From Variovorax sp. PBS-H4 (GTDB taxonomy: Bacteria; Pseudomonadota; Gammaproteobacteria; Burkholderiales; Burkholderiaceae_C): 64,000 nt of DNA. The stretch is from positions 4,278,001 to 4,342,000 of the forward strand of contig NZ_LR594675.1 of assembly GCF_901827205.1 (NCBI RefSeq), in the 5' to 3' direction. This document shows, in pieces, positions 26,036 through 35,282 of this stretch. The translations under genes and the position numbers were made by a program. The notes beneath the pieces are model-generated. The model did no database searches. It was given only the letters and a program-made list of their open reading frames with translations, and had not been told where the DNA came from. The first letter of the stretch is position 1. Every line of letters begins with the position of its first letter.

Positions 26036-26881
26036 ATGACAGCTCAACTGATCGACGGCAATGCCCTCGCGGCCCGCACGCGGGCCGATGTATCGCGCCG
26101 CGTGCAGGCGCTCAAGGCGCGCGGCGTCACGCCCGGGCTCGCCGTGATCCTGGTCGGCGAGGATCCGGCCAGCCAGGTCTACGTGCGCCACAAGGTCAAG
26201 GACAGCGAGGAAGCCGGCTTGCATTCCGTGCTGGAGCGCCATCCGGCCACGCTGTCCGAGGCCGAGCTGCTGGCCCGCATCGATGCGCTCAACAAGGACG
26301 CTGCGATCCACGGCATCCTGGTGCAGTTGCCGCTGCCCAAGCACATCGACGCAGCCCGCGTCATCGAATCGATCTCGCCCGCCAAGGACGTGGACGGCTT
26401 CCACGTCGCCAGCGCCGGTGCGCTGGTCACGGGCCAGCCCGGCTTCTGGCCCTGCACCCCTTACGGCTGCATGAAGATGCTGGAGTCCATCGGCTACGAG
26501 CTGCGAGGCAAGCACGCCGTGGTGATCGGCCGCAGCAACATCGTGGGCAAGCCGATGGCCCTGATGCTGCTGGCCAAGAGCGCCACGGTGACCATCTGCC
26601 ACAGCGCCACGCCGGATCTCGGCGTCTTCACGCGGCAGGCCGACGTGGTGGTCGCCGCCGTCGGCAAGCGCAATGTGCTCACGGCCGACATGGTCAAGCC
26701 CGGCGCCGTGATCATCGACGTGGGCATGAACCGCAACGAAGAGGGCAAGCTCTGCGGCGACGTCGACTTCGCCGCCGTGCGCGAAGTGGCGGGCTGGATC
26801 ACGCCGGTGCCGGGCGGCGTCGGCCCCATGACCCGTGCGATGCTGCTCGTCAACACCCTTGAAGCGGCCGAGCGCACTTGA
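26036..26881 (+). CDS. folD: methylenetetrahydrofolate dehydrogenase / cyclohydrolase
   Basis: 281 residues, the usual length. Catalytic Lys in YVRHKVKDSEEAG and the signatures GILVQLPLPKHID, PCTPYGCM, VIGRSNIVGKPM and ITPVPGGVGPMT are present. It interconverts methylene-, methenyl- and formyl-tetrahydrofolate using NADP in the cytoplasm. It has its own promoter region after a terminator, and the peptidase gene begins 34 bp downstream on the same strand. Confidence 0.97.
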   Translation: MTAQLIDGNALAARTRADVSRRVQALKARGVTPGLAVILVGEDPASQVYVRHKVKDSEEAGLHSVLERHPATLSEAELLARIDALNKDAAIHGILVQLPLPKHIDAARVIESISPAKDVDGFHVASAGALVTGQPGFWPCTPYGCMKMLESIGYELRGKHAVVIGRSNIVGKPMALMLLAKSATVTICHSATPDLGVFTRQADVVVAAVGKRNVLTADMVKPGAVIIDVGMNRNEEGKLCGDVDFAAVREVAGWITPVPGGVGPMTRAMLLVNTLEAAERT

Positions 26882-26915
26882 ACTCCCTCGAACCGACCGC
26901 CAACTGCTTCAGACC

Positions 26916-28964
<2,049 letters not shown>

Positions 28965-29085
28965 TCAGTAGGCCGGTCCCGGGGCGATACCGCAGCCGAA
29001 GGCGAAGGTGCTCCAGTGGTCCGGCCTTCTGCCCACCCGGCCTGAGATACTCCGCCCCGTTGGATCACGAAAGCCAAGGCCACCC

Positions 29086-29721
29086 ATGAAGCTTCACCCA
29101 CGTCTTGCAGGCGCCGCTCTCCTGCTGCTGCTTGCCGCTGGCGCCGCGCTGGCGCAGCCGGTCTATCGCCACGTCGACAAGAACGGCAGGGTCACCTTCT
29201 CCGATCAGCCGCCTGCGGCCAATGCCCCGGCTGTCGCGCCGCGCGGCAGCGGCGAGGGCGGTGCCGGGCCGGCCCTCCCCTATGAGCTGCGACAGGTGGC
29301 TCAGCGCTACCCCGTCACGATCTACACCAGCGATGAATGCGGCCCCTGCGGCGCGGGCCGCTCGCTTCTGGTGACGCGCGGCGTTCCTTTCGAGGAACGG
29401 ACCGTCAAGAGCAGCGAGGACATTGAAGCGCTGCAGCGCCTGAGCGGCCAGAACTCGCTGCCGCTGCTGACCATCGGCTCGCAGCAGCTCAAGGGCTTCT
29501 CGGATGCCCAGTGGTCCCAGTACCTCGACGCGGCTGGGTACCCCAAGAGCTCCCAGGTGCCGGCGGGCTATCGCAATCCGCCGGCTCAGCCGCTGGTGGC
29601 TTCGCAAGCGGCGCCCGCTGCACCCGCCCCAGCCGCCGCCGCGCCCGCCCCGGCGCCAGTGCCCCCCCCGGCAGCTGCGAGCGGGCCGACGCCGAGCAAC
29701 CCGGCAGGCATCAAGTTCTGA
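29086..29721 (+). CDS. secreted DUF4124 and glutaredoxin-domain protein
   Basis: 211 residues. The ATG at 29086 gives a signal peptide (AGAALLLLLAAGAALAQP). A short DUF4124 segment follows (VYRHVDKNGRVTFSDQPP). A glutaredoxin-like domain from about residue 74 has the redox motif CGPC in YTSDECGPCGAGRS and the cis-Pro in NSLPLLTI. The C-terminal 40 residues are Pro/Ala-rich low complexity. By family it is a periplasmic thiol-disulfide protein; a real partner is unknown. It is convergent with rpiA, 16 bp apart. Confidence 0.82.
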   Translation: MKLHPRLAGAALLLLLAAGAALAQPVYRHVDKNGRVTFSDQPPAANAPAVAPRGSGEGGAGPALPYELRQVAQRYPVTIYTSDECGPCGAGRSLLVTRGVPFEERTVKSSEDIEALQRLSGQNSLPLLTIGSQQLKGFSDAQWSQYLDAAGYPKSSQVPAGYRNPPAQPLVASQAAPAAPAPAAAAPAPAPVPPPAAASGPTPSNPAGIKF

Positions 29722-29737
29722 TCTCTGGCCGCAGCGC

Positions 29738-30439
29738 TCAGTCGAAGCGCAGCGTCTGCACGCCGGATGCCGTGCCCAGGAGGCAGATATTGGCGCGCTG
29801 ATGCGCGAAGACGCCGACGGTCACCACGCCGGGCCATTGATTCACCTCGGATTCGAAGCCCAGCGGATCAGTGATTCGCAGGCCCGTCACGTCGATGATG
29901 TGCTGGCCGTTGTCGGTCACGAGCGGGGCAGCGTCCTTTTGACGCACCTGGGCCACGCCGCCGAGCCGGGCAAACTGGCGAATCACGCGCCGTGCCGCCA
30001 TCGGGATCACCTCCACCGGCAGTGGGAAGGCGCCCAGGGTGTTCACGCGCTTGGAGGCGTCGGCGATGCAGATGAACCGCCGGGATTGCGCCGCGACGAT
30101 CTTTTCGCGCGTCAGCGCTGCGCCCCCGCCCTTGATCATGTAGCCGCGCCCGTCGATCTCGTCGGCGCCGTCGATGTAGACGGCGAGCTCCTCGACATCG
30201 TTGCTGTCGAAGACCGTGATGCCCAGGGCCCGCAGGCGCTCGGTCGATGCCACCGAGCTGGACACCGCGCCACGGATGTCGTCCTTGATGGTGGCTAGCG
30301 CCTCGATGAACTTGTTGACGGTGGAGCCGGTGCCGACGCCGACGATGTCTCCCCTGCCCACGTGGGCGAGGGCTGCGCGGCCAACCTGCGCCTTCTGCTC
30401 ATCCTGGGACGGCGCCGGAGCGGAAGCGTTGGAAATCAT
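29738..30439 (-). CDS. rpiA: ribose-5-phosphate isomerase A
   Basis: 233 residues from the ATG at 30437-30439. Family motifs: GVGTGSTVNKFIEAL (phosphate loop), VASTERLRALG, DGADEID with the catalytic acid, MIKGGGAALTREKI, and EVIPMA. It interconverts ribose-5-P and ribulose-5-P in the pentose phosphate pathway. It is divergent from pyrD with only 40 bp between starts, so the two promoters must overlap. Confidence 0.96.
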   Translation of the reverse strand: MISNASAPAPSQDEQKAQVGRAALAHVGRGDIVGVGTGSTVNKFIEALATIKDDIRGAVSSSVASTERLRALGITVFDSNDVEELAVYIDGADEIDGRGYMIKGGGAALTREKIVAAQSRRFICIADASKRVNTLGAFPLPVEVIPMAARRVIRQFARLGGVAQVRQKDAAPLVTDNGQHIIDVTGLRITDPLGFESEVNQWPGVVTVGVFAHQRANICLLGTASGVQTLRFD

Positions 30440-30479
30440 CGGGGACAATCCTTGGGCTGACGAAGCCCGCAATTATCCG

Positions 30480-31547
30480 ATGTCCCTGCTGCTGCCCTCC
30501 TCGCTTTACACGCTCGCCCGACCTTTCCTCTTCGGTTTCGACCCCGAGCACGCGCACGAGCTGACACTCGATGCGCTGGCGCGCACGCAGAACACGCCGC
30601 TCGCCTGCGCGTACGCCGCCCCCCGGGTCGATGACCGATTGACGCTGGCCGGGCTGCGCTTTCCGAACCGGATCGGTCTCGCTGCCGGGCTCGACAAGAA
30701 TGCCCGCTGCATCGACGCCTTCGCTGCCATGGGCTTCGGCTTCGTCGAAGTCGGCACTGTCACGCCGAAGGGCCAACCCGGCAATCCCAAGCCGCGCATG
30801 TTCAGGTTGCCGCAGCGCAACGCCCTCATCAACAGGCTGGGTTTCAACAACGAAGGCCTTCACGCCTTCATAGCGAATGTGCAGCGCGCGCGCTTCCGGC
30901 GCCGGGCCGACAAGGCGCCGATGCTGCTGGGCCTCAACATCGGCAAGAACGCCGCCACGCCGATCGAACGCGCAGTGGACGACTACCTGGTCTGCCTGGA
31001 CGGCGTGTATCCGCATGCGGACTATGTGACGATCAACATTTCCAGCCCCAACACCGCCAACCTGCGATCGCTGCAGAGCGACGAGGCGCTCGATGCACTG
31101 CTCGGCGCCGTGGCCGACAAGCGCGAGGCACTGGCGCAGCGCCACGGCAGGCGGGTGCCGCTGTTCGTGAAAATTGCGCCGGATCTCGAGGAAGCGCAGG
31201 TACAGGTGATTGCCGCCACGCTGCGCCGCCACGGCATGGATGGCGTGATCGCCACCAATACCACGCTGGCACGCGAAGCCGTCGCCGGGCTGCCGCATGC
31301 GGACGAGGCCGGCGGACTCTCGGGAGCGCCGGTCCGAGAAGCCAGCAACCGGGTGATCGGCCAGCTGCGATCTGCCCTTGGCGCCGATTTCCCGATCATC
31401 GGGGTCGGCGGGGTGCTCAGCGGGGCCGACGCCGAGGCCAAGATCGCGGCCGGCGCCGACCTCGTGCAGATCTACACCGGCCTGATCTACAAGGGGCCTG
31501 CGCTGGTGCGAGAGGCGGCCCAGGCACTGCACCGCCGCAGCCGCTGA
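30480..31547 (+). CDS. pyrD: dihydroorotate dehydrogenase, quinone-dependent class 2
   Basis: 355 residues; start ATG 30480 (MSLLLPSSLYTLARPFLFGFDPEHAHELTL), the typical amphipathic membrane-binding N terminus of class 2. Signatures: GLAAGLDKNARCIDAF, FVEVGTVTPKGQPGNPKPR, the catalytic Ser in NISSPNTANLR, and IGVGGVLSGADAEAKI for FMN phosphate. It oxidises dihydroorotate with ubiquinone at the inner membrane in pyrimidine synthesis. It is convergent with the YqjE-like gene. Confidence 0.97.
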   Translation: MSLLLPSSLYTLARPFLFGFDPEHAHELTLDALARTQNTPLACAYAAPRVDDRLTLAGLRFPNRIGLAAGLDKNARCIDAFAAMGFGFVEVGTVTPKGQPGNPKPRMFRLPQRNALINRLGFNNEGLHAFIANVQRARFRRRADKAPMLLGLNIGKNAATPIERAVDDYLVCLDGVYPHADYVTINISSPNTANLRSLQSDEALDALLGAVADKREALAQRHGRRVPLFVKIAPDLEEAQVQVIAATLRRHGMDGVIATNTTLAREAVAGLPHADEAGGLSGAPVREASNRVIGQLRSALGADFPIIGVGGVLSGADAEAKIAAGADLVQIYTGLIYKGPALVREAAQALHRRSR

Positions 31548-31557
31548 GCGTCGGCGT

Positions 31558-32244
31558 TCAGCGCATTCGCCACAGCACGGGACCGATCACCACAGCCCAG
31601 CGCAGCAGGCGACGCGGCCCGATCACCACGGCAGCCGCAGCCGCCAATGCGCCGGTCGCGACGGGGTGCTCGCGTGCCATCCGCACCGCGACGGCGCTGG
31701 CAGGCTCGTCCGGCGCGGGCTCTGCGGCCTCTGACGCTGCGCTCTCGAGCGTCGCGATCCGCGCCCGCTGGCGAGCGATGCGCGCCAGGAGTTCCTCGCG
31801 GCTGAGAGGCCGTGGCTCGCGCGAGGAGTCCGCATCCTCATGGCTCGCATGGAAATGCGCCTGCACCCATTCCCAATCGCGCTCGAATTCACGCAACGCC
31901 GGTTCGAAGGCAGTAGAGGCTCGCCGCAGCGTGTTCATCAGCGCGACGGCAGCCACCAGCCATAACGCGAGCCAGACCCCAGCCACCGCCCAGGCAGCGG
32001 GGACGCGGCTCGGCGTGTCCCAGAAATGCACGACGACGGCGACCGACAGCAGCGCCACTGTCACGGTCGTCAGCCCGATCACGGCAAGGCTCAAGCCCAA
32101 TACCAGGCGCAATCGTTGTCGCTCCTCGTCCCATGCCAGCTTCAGCAGCTTTGCACGGTCCTCGGCAGCCAGGGCGCCCTCTCCGGCAGCGATGCGCAGC
32201 CGGCGCAAACGCCGATCAAGTCCAAACAAGGACAGCAGTCTCAT
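31558..32244 (-). CDS. YqjE/phage-holin-superfamily membrane protein
   Basis: 228 residues from the ATG at 32242-32244. Two strong membrane helices lie near residues 50-72 (LVLGLSLAVIGLTTVTVALLSV) and 85-105. The C-terminal half is charged, then Ala-rich, and ends with a small hydrophobic stretch that recalls YqjK-like tails. It follows the DUF883 gene by 33 bp on the same strand, like the yqjD-yqjE pair of enterics, which is linked to stress and stationary phase. Function is otherwise unknown, and despite the name it is not a phage gene here. Confidence 0.7.
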   Translation of the reverse strand: MRLLSLFGLDRRLRRLRIAAGEGALAAEDRAKLLKLAWDEERQRLRLVLGLSLAVIGLTTVTVALLSVAVVVHFWDTPSRVPAAWAVAGVWLALWLVAAVALMNTLRRASTAFEPALREFERDWEWVQAHFHASHEDADSSREPRPLSREELLARIARQRARIATLESAASEAAEPAPDEPASAVAVRMAREHPVATGALAAAAAVVIGPRRLLRWAVVIGPVLWRMR

Positions 32245-32277
32245 TCGGGCCGTCTCCCGCACCCGGATGGCCCGCGC

Positions 32278-32586
32278 TCAGCGGCGGCCAATCAGCAGCC
32301 CCACCAGCACGCCGACCGCCAGGGCGGCGCCGGCGATCTGCCAAGGTTCGTCGTGGGCGTAGGCGTTGGCCGTGCTGGCTGCCTCGCGCGCCTTCTTGGC
32401 CGCAAGCTTGCTCTTCTCGGCGGCGAGTTCACGCGCAATCGCGAGCTTGCTGTCGATGCGCTGGCGCAGGGCCTTGATGTGCGGCAAGGTGTCGAGTTCC
32501 TTGCTGGAGAGCACGCCACGGACGTCGCTGGCAATGTCTTCTGCCACGGCATTCGCCGCCGCTTCGAGGTTGGAGGATGCAGTCAT
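32278..32586 (-). CDS. DUF883 / ElaB-YqjD-like membrane-anchored protein
   Basis: 102 residues. A long amphipathic, coiled-coil-like region (residues 5-75, rich in Ala, Lys and Glu) is followed by one C-terminal membrane helix (IAGAALAVGVLVGLLIGRR). This is the layout of YqjD/ElaB, which tether ribosomes to the inner membrane in stationary phase in E. coli. The YqjE-like gene follows. It is about as long as E. coli YqjD. Confidence 0.82.
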   Translation of the reverse strand: MTASSNLEAAANAVAEDIASDVRGVLSSKELDTLPHIKALRQRIDSKLAIARELAAEKSKLAAKKAREAASTANAYAHDEPWQIAGAALAVGVLVGLLIGRR

Positions 32587-32679
32587 TGAAATCTTCCCTC
32601 TGTGAATTCGGCCGGCACCGCGCCGGCGACTTCACGCCGGGTGGCGGCGTGGCGTCCCATGGTACATGCCCTCATGGGC

Positions 32680-33777
32680 CTAGGGCAGCAAAGACGCCAC
32701 ATGGCGTGCGATGGCGAGACTGCTGGTGAGCCCCGGGGACTCGATCCCAAAGAGATTGACCAGCCCCGCGACGCCGTGCACCGCAGGCCCTTCGATCAGG
32801 AAATCCCGCGCCGGCTCCCCCGGGCCGGAGATCTTGGGCCGGATGCCGGCATAGCCTGCTACGAGCGCTCCGTCGGCCAAGGCCGGCCAGTACTTTCGAA
32901 CCTCGGCATAGAAACCTTCGCCGCGCCGCGGGTCGACGACCAGATCGCCCGGCGAGTCGACCCACTCGACATCGGGGCCGAACTTGGCCTGTCCACCAAG
33001 GTCGAGTGTCAGATGCACGCCCAGCCCGGCAGCTTCTGGCACGGGGTAGATCAGGCGGCTGAACGGCGCACGACCCGCCAGCGTGAAGTAGTTGCCCTTG
33101 GCGAAAAAGGACGGGGGAATGGTGCTCGCAGGCAGCCCTTCGAAGCGCCGCGCAAGGGCCGGCGCGAGCAGGCCGGCCGCATTGACGACGCTGCGGCAGC
33201 GCAGTGCGGTGCCGTCTTCCGCGACGAGCACGATGGCACCCTCGCCGCATTGGGCGCGAGCCACTGGCGATTTGAGCGCCAACATGCCGCCAGCGCCCTC
33301 TAGATCACCTTGCAAGCTCAGCATCAACGCATGGCTGTCGACGATACCTGTACTCGGCGAGTGCAGCGCGGCGACGCACTCGAGCTGCGGCTCCATCGCC
33401 CGTGCCTGCTCGCGTGTCAGCATGGTCAGGTCATCAACACCATTGGCGGCAGCCTTGCCGGCGATGATTTTCAATTCTGGAACCTGCTCCGGCGCCGTGG
33501 CCACGATCAATTTGCCGCAACGGCGATGCGGCAAATCCCGCTGCGCCAGGTACTCGTACAGCATCTGCTTGCCCTCGACGCACAAGCGCGCCTTGAGCGA
33601 GCCCTTCGGATAGTAGATGCCAGCGTGGATCACCTCGCTGTTGCGTGAACTCGTGCCGGTGCCGATGCCGCCCTCGGCTTCCAGCACGATCACCTCGCGG
33701 CCAGCGAGCGCAAGTGCCCGCGCGACCGCCAACCCCACCACCCCCGCACCAATGACGGCGCAATCGATTTCGTCCAT
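32680..33777 (-). CDS. FAD-dependent oxidoreductase, L-2-hydroxyglutarate oxidase-like
   Basis: 365 residues. The FAD-binding loop is at the N terminus (CAVIGAGVVGLAVARALA), followed by TSSRNSEVIHAGIYYPKGSLKARLCVEGK, a block typical of L-2-hydroxyglutarate dehydrogenases (LhgO/L2HGDH family). The C-terminal FAD contact is near NLFGIESPGLTSSLAIARHVA. Family members oxidise L-2-hydroxyglutarate to 2-oxoglutarate and pass electrons to quinone. D-amino-acid-oxidase-type activity on another hydroxy acid cannot be excluded. Confidence 0.85.
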   Translation of the reverse strand: MDEIDCAVIGAGVVGLAVARALALAGREVIVLEAEGGIGTGTSSRNSEVIHAGIYYPKGSLKARLCVEGKQMLYEYLAQRDLPHRRCGKLIVATAPEQVPELKIIAGKAAANGVDDLTMLTREQARAMEPQLECVAALHSPSTGIVDSHALMLSLQGDLEGAGGMLALKSPVARAQCGEGAIVLVAEDGTALRCRSVVNAAGLLAPALARRFEGLPASTIPPSFFAKGNYFTLAGRAPFSRLIYPVPEAAGLGVHLTLDLGGQAKFGPDVEWVDSPGDLVVDPRRGEGFYAEVRKYWPALADGALVAGYAGIRPKISGPGEPARDFLIEGPAVHGVAGLVNLFGIESPGLTSSLAIARHVASLLP

Positions 33778-33804
33778 GCCGCGAGCTTAGCCGGCCCGCA
33801 ATCC

Positions 33805-33948
33805 TTACTTCGGTTGGTTCGAGAACGGCTTCTCCGGATCGACCGGCTCGGGCGGAGCGGCGGGGCCCTCGTCGGGCTCCACCGGCAGGTCCGGCACATC
33901 GGGCGGGTCTGAGGTGATGGGCTGCGGAAGATCGGGGCTGGTGGCCAT
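33805..33948 (-). CDS. 47-residue proline- and acid-rich small protein
   Basis: The ATG at 33946-33948 has AAGGAG seven bases upstream, a strong ribosome site. The product begins MATSPDLPQPITSDPPDVPD and ends KPFSNQPK. About a third of its residues are Pro and another fifth Asp or Glu. It has no membrane segment or cysteine and is probably disordered. It sits alone between the FAD oxidoreductase and tRNA-Val. The ribosome site and clean stop make it a likely real gene; no function is recognised. Confidence 0.6.
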   Translation of the reverse strand: MATSPDLPQPITSDPPDVPDLPVEPDEGPAAPPEPVDPEKPFSNQPK

Positions 33949-34066
33949 GGCCTTCTCCTTTCATTGCCGTTCTACAAGGGCTTGCGCGCGAGACAAGCGG
34001 TGCGCAGCCGCAGTGTGCGTCGGTACCGGCCGACACGCCAGCAGAAAGGATGAGGAGAAAGGAAGT

Positions 34067-34141
34067 TGGTGGGCGGTGGAGGCTTCGAACCTCCGACCCC
34101 AGCAGTGTGAATGCTGTGCTCTACCCCTGAGCTAACCGCCC
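34067..34141 (-). tRNA. tRNA-Val (anticodon CAC)
   Basis: The reverse strand folds as a cloverleaf. Acceptor GGGCGGT pairs with ACCGCCC, the D arm is GCTC-AGGGGTA-GAGC, the anticodon stem CAGCA/TGCTG holds loop TTCACAC with anticodon CAC, and the T arm is GGAGG-TTCGAAG-CCTCC. Discriminator A is at 34070 and CCA is encoded at 34067-34069. It reads GUG codons. Confidence 0.96.
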
Positions 34142-34215
34142 CTCCCGACACGACGACGGCGACTGCGCATCGTACCGGGTGGATTTTTTCAGCGCCGCTT
34201 GGCGCGAAGCCTGCG

Positions 34216-34224
34216 ATTATGCCA
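34216..34224 (-). promoter_or_regulatory. possible extended -10 promoter of tRNA-Val
   Basis: On the reverse strand TGGCATAAT (TG-N-CATAAT) spans 34224-34216 and overlaps the dnaQ stop codon. It lies about 75 bases before the tRNA. No good -35 box is visible, as can happen for extended -10 promoters. Confidence 0.3.
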
Positions 34225-34936
34225 CAGCGTTTTCGGCCGCTTGCCGAAAGATCGTCCGGCCATTGCTGGCCTTGTCGAGCTGCAGCAGCAGCTCTTCGTG
34301 GGCTGCCAGTTCGTGATCGGCAGCCGTCAGCACCGGCAAGATGAAGCTGCGCAGGTCGACCATCACGACGGCGCCCTGCACCGGCTCGTTGGCCACGATG
34401 TCGATGAGCAGCGCGTCCTGGCCGCGCGTCAGATTGATGTAGACGTCCGCCAGCAGCTGCGCATCCAGCTTGGCGCCGTGGAAGGTTCGATTCGAACGGT
34501 CGACCCCGAAGCGGTCGCACAGCGCATCGAGCGAATTGCGCTTGCCGGGGTAGACCGCCTTCGCCAATGCCAGCGTGTCGGTCACGTCGCCGACAAAGCT
34601 GCGCAGCGGGGGCAGGCCAGCCCGCTCGAACTCCTTGTCGAGGAAGCCGACGTCGAAAGCCGCGTTGTGGATGATCAGCTCGGCATCGCGCAGGTACTCG
34701 ACGATGTCGTTCGCCAGCACCGCGAACTTGGGCTTGTCGCGCAAAAAGTCGGTCGTCAGTCCGTGTACCTTGAGCGCATCCTCATGGCTCTCGCGCTCCG
34801 GATTGAAGTAGATGTGCAGGTCGTTGCCGGTGAGCTTGCGATTGAACAGCTCCACGCACCCCAGTTCGATGATGCGGTCGCCGTTCTCGGCCGAAAGGCC
34901 CGTGGTTTCGGTGTCGAGAACGATTTGGCGCGTCAT
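34217..34936 (-). CDS. dnaQ: DNA polymerase III epsilon subunit (3'-5' exonuclease)
   Basis: 239 residues from MTRQIVLDTETTGL. Exonuclease motif I is LDTETTGL, motif II is IIHNAAFDVGFLD, and motif III is HGAKLDAQLLADVY. The C-terminal part (about 190-239) is the segment that contacts the alpha subunit. It proofreads in the replicative polymerase. The ATG overlaps the fdx stop by one base (TGATG), so translation is coupled to the end of the isc operon. The length matches E. coli DnaQ (243). Confidence 0.95.
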   Translation of the reverse strand: MTRQIVLDTETTGLSAENGDRIIELGCVELFNRKLTGNDLHIYFNPERESHEDALKVHGLTTDFLRDKPKFAVLANDIVEYLRDAELIIHNAAFDVGFLDKEFERAGLPPLRSFVGDVTDTLALAKAVYPGKRNSLDALCDRFGVDRSNRTFHGAKLDAQLLADVYINLTRGQDALLIDIVANEPVQGAVVMVDLRSFILPVLTAADHELAAHEELLLQLDKASNGRTIFRQAAENAVA

Positions 34937-35274
34937 CAGTGGTTTTCTTTGGCGTGATTGATCGAGTACTTGGGGATCTCGACGGTGAGATCGCTCTGCG
35001 CGAGTATCGCCTGGCAGCTGAGCCGCGATTGCGGCTCCAGCCCCCAAGCACGATCGAGCAGGTCTTCCTCGCCCTCCTCCGCTTCGTTGAGCGATTCAAA
35101 ACCCTTGCGCACGATCACGTGGCAGGTGGTGCAGGCGCAGCTCATTTCGCAGGCATGCTCGATGTTGATGTGATTCTCGAGCAGCGCCTCGCAGATCGAG
35201 GTGCCGGCAGGCGCGCTGATTTCAGCGCCCTCTGGACAGTATTCGGCGTGGGGGAGGATCTTGATGGTCGGCAT
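34936..35274 (-). CDS. fdx: ISC-type 2Fe-2S ferredoxin
   Basis: 112 residues. The adrenodoxin-like cluster motif is CEMSCACTTC (C-x5-C-x2-C), with the fourth Cys in RLSCQAI. It supplies electrons for Fe-S assembly on IscU in the cytoplasm. It follows hscA by 8 bp and couples to dnaQ. Confidence 0.96.
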   Translation of the reverse strand: MPTIKILPHAEYCPEGAEISAPAGTSICEALLENHINIEHACEMSCACTTCHVIVRKGFESLNEAEEGEEDLLDRAWGLEPQSRLSCQAILAQSDLTVEIPKYSINHAKENH

Positions 35275-35282
35275 TGAGGCTT

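Noticed and set aside
31558..32244. Phage-holin-superfamily hit as a sign of prophage
   Set aside because: The neighbour is a YqjD-like gene and no phage gene is near; this is the YqjE branch of the superfamily.
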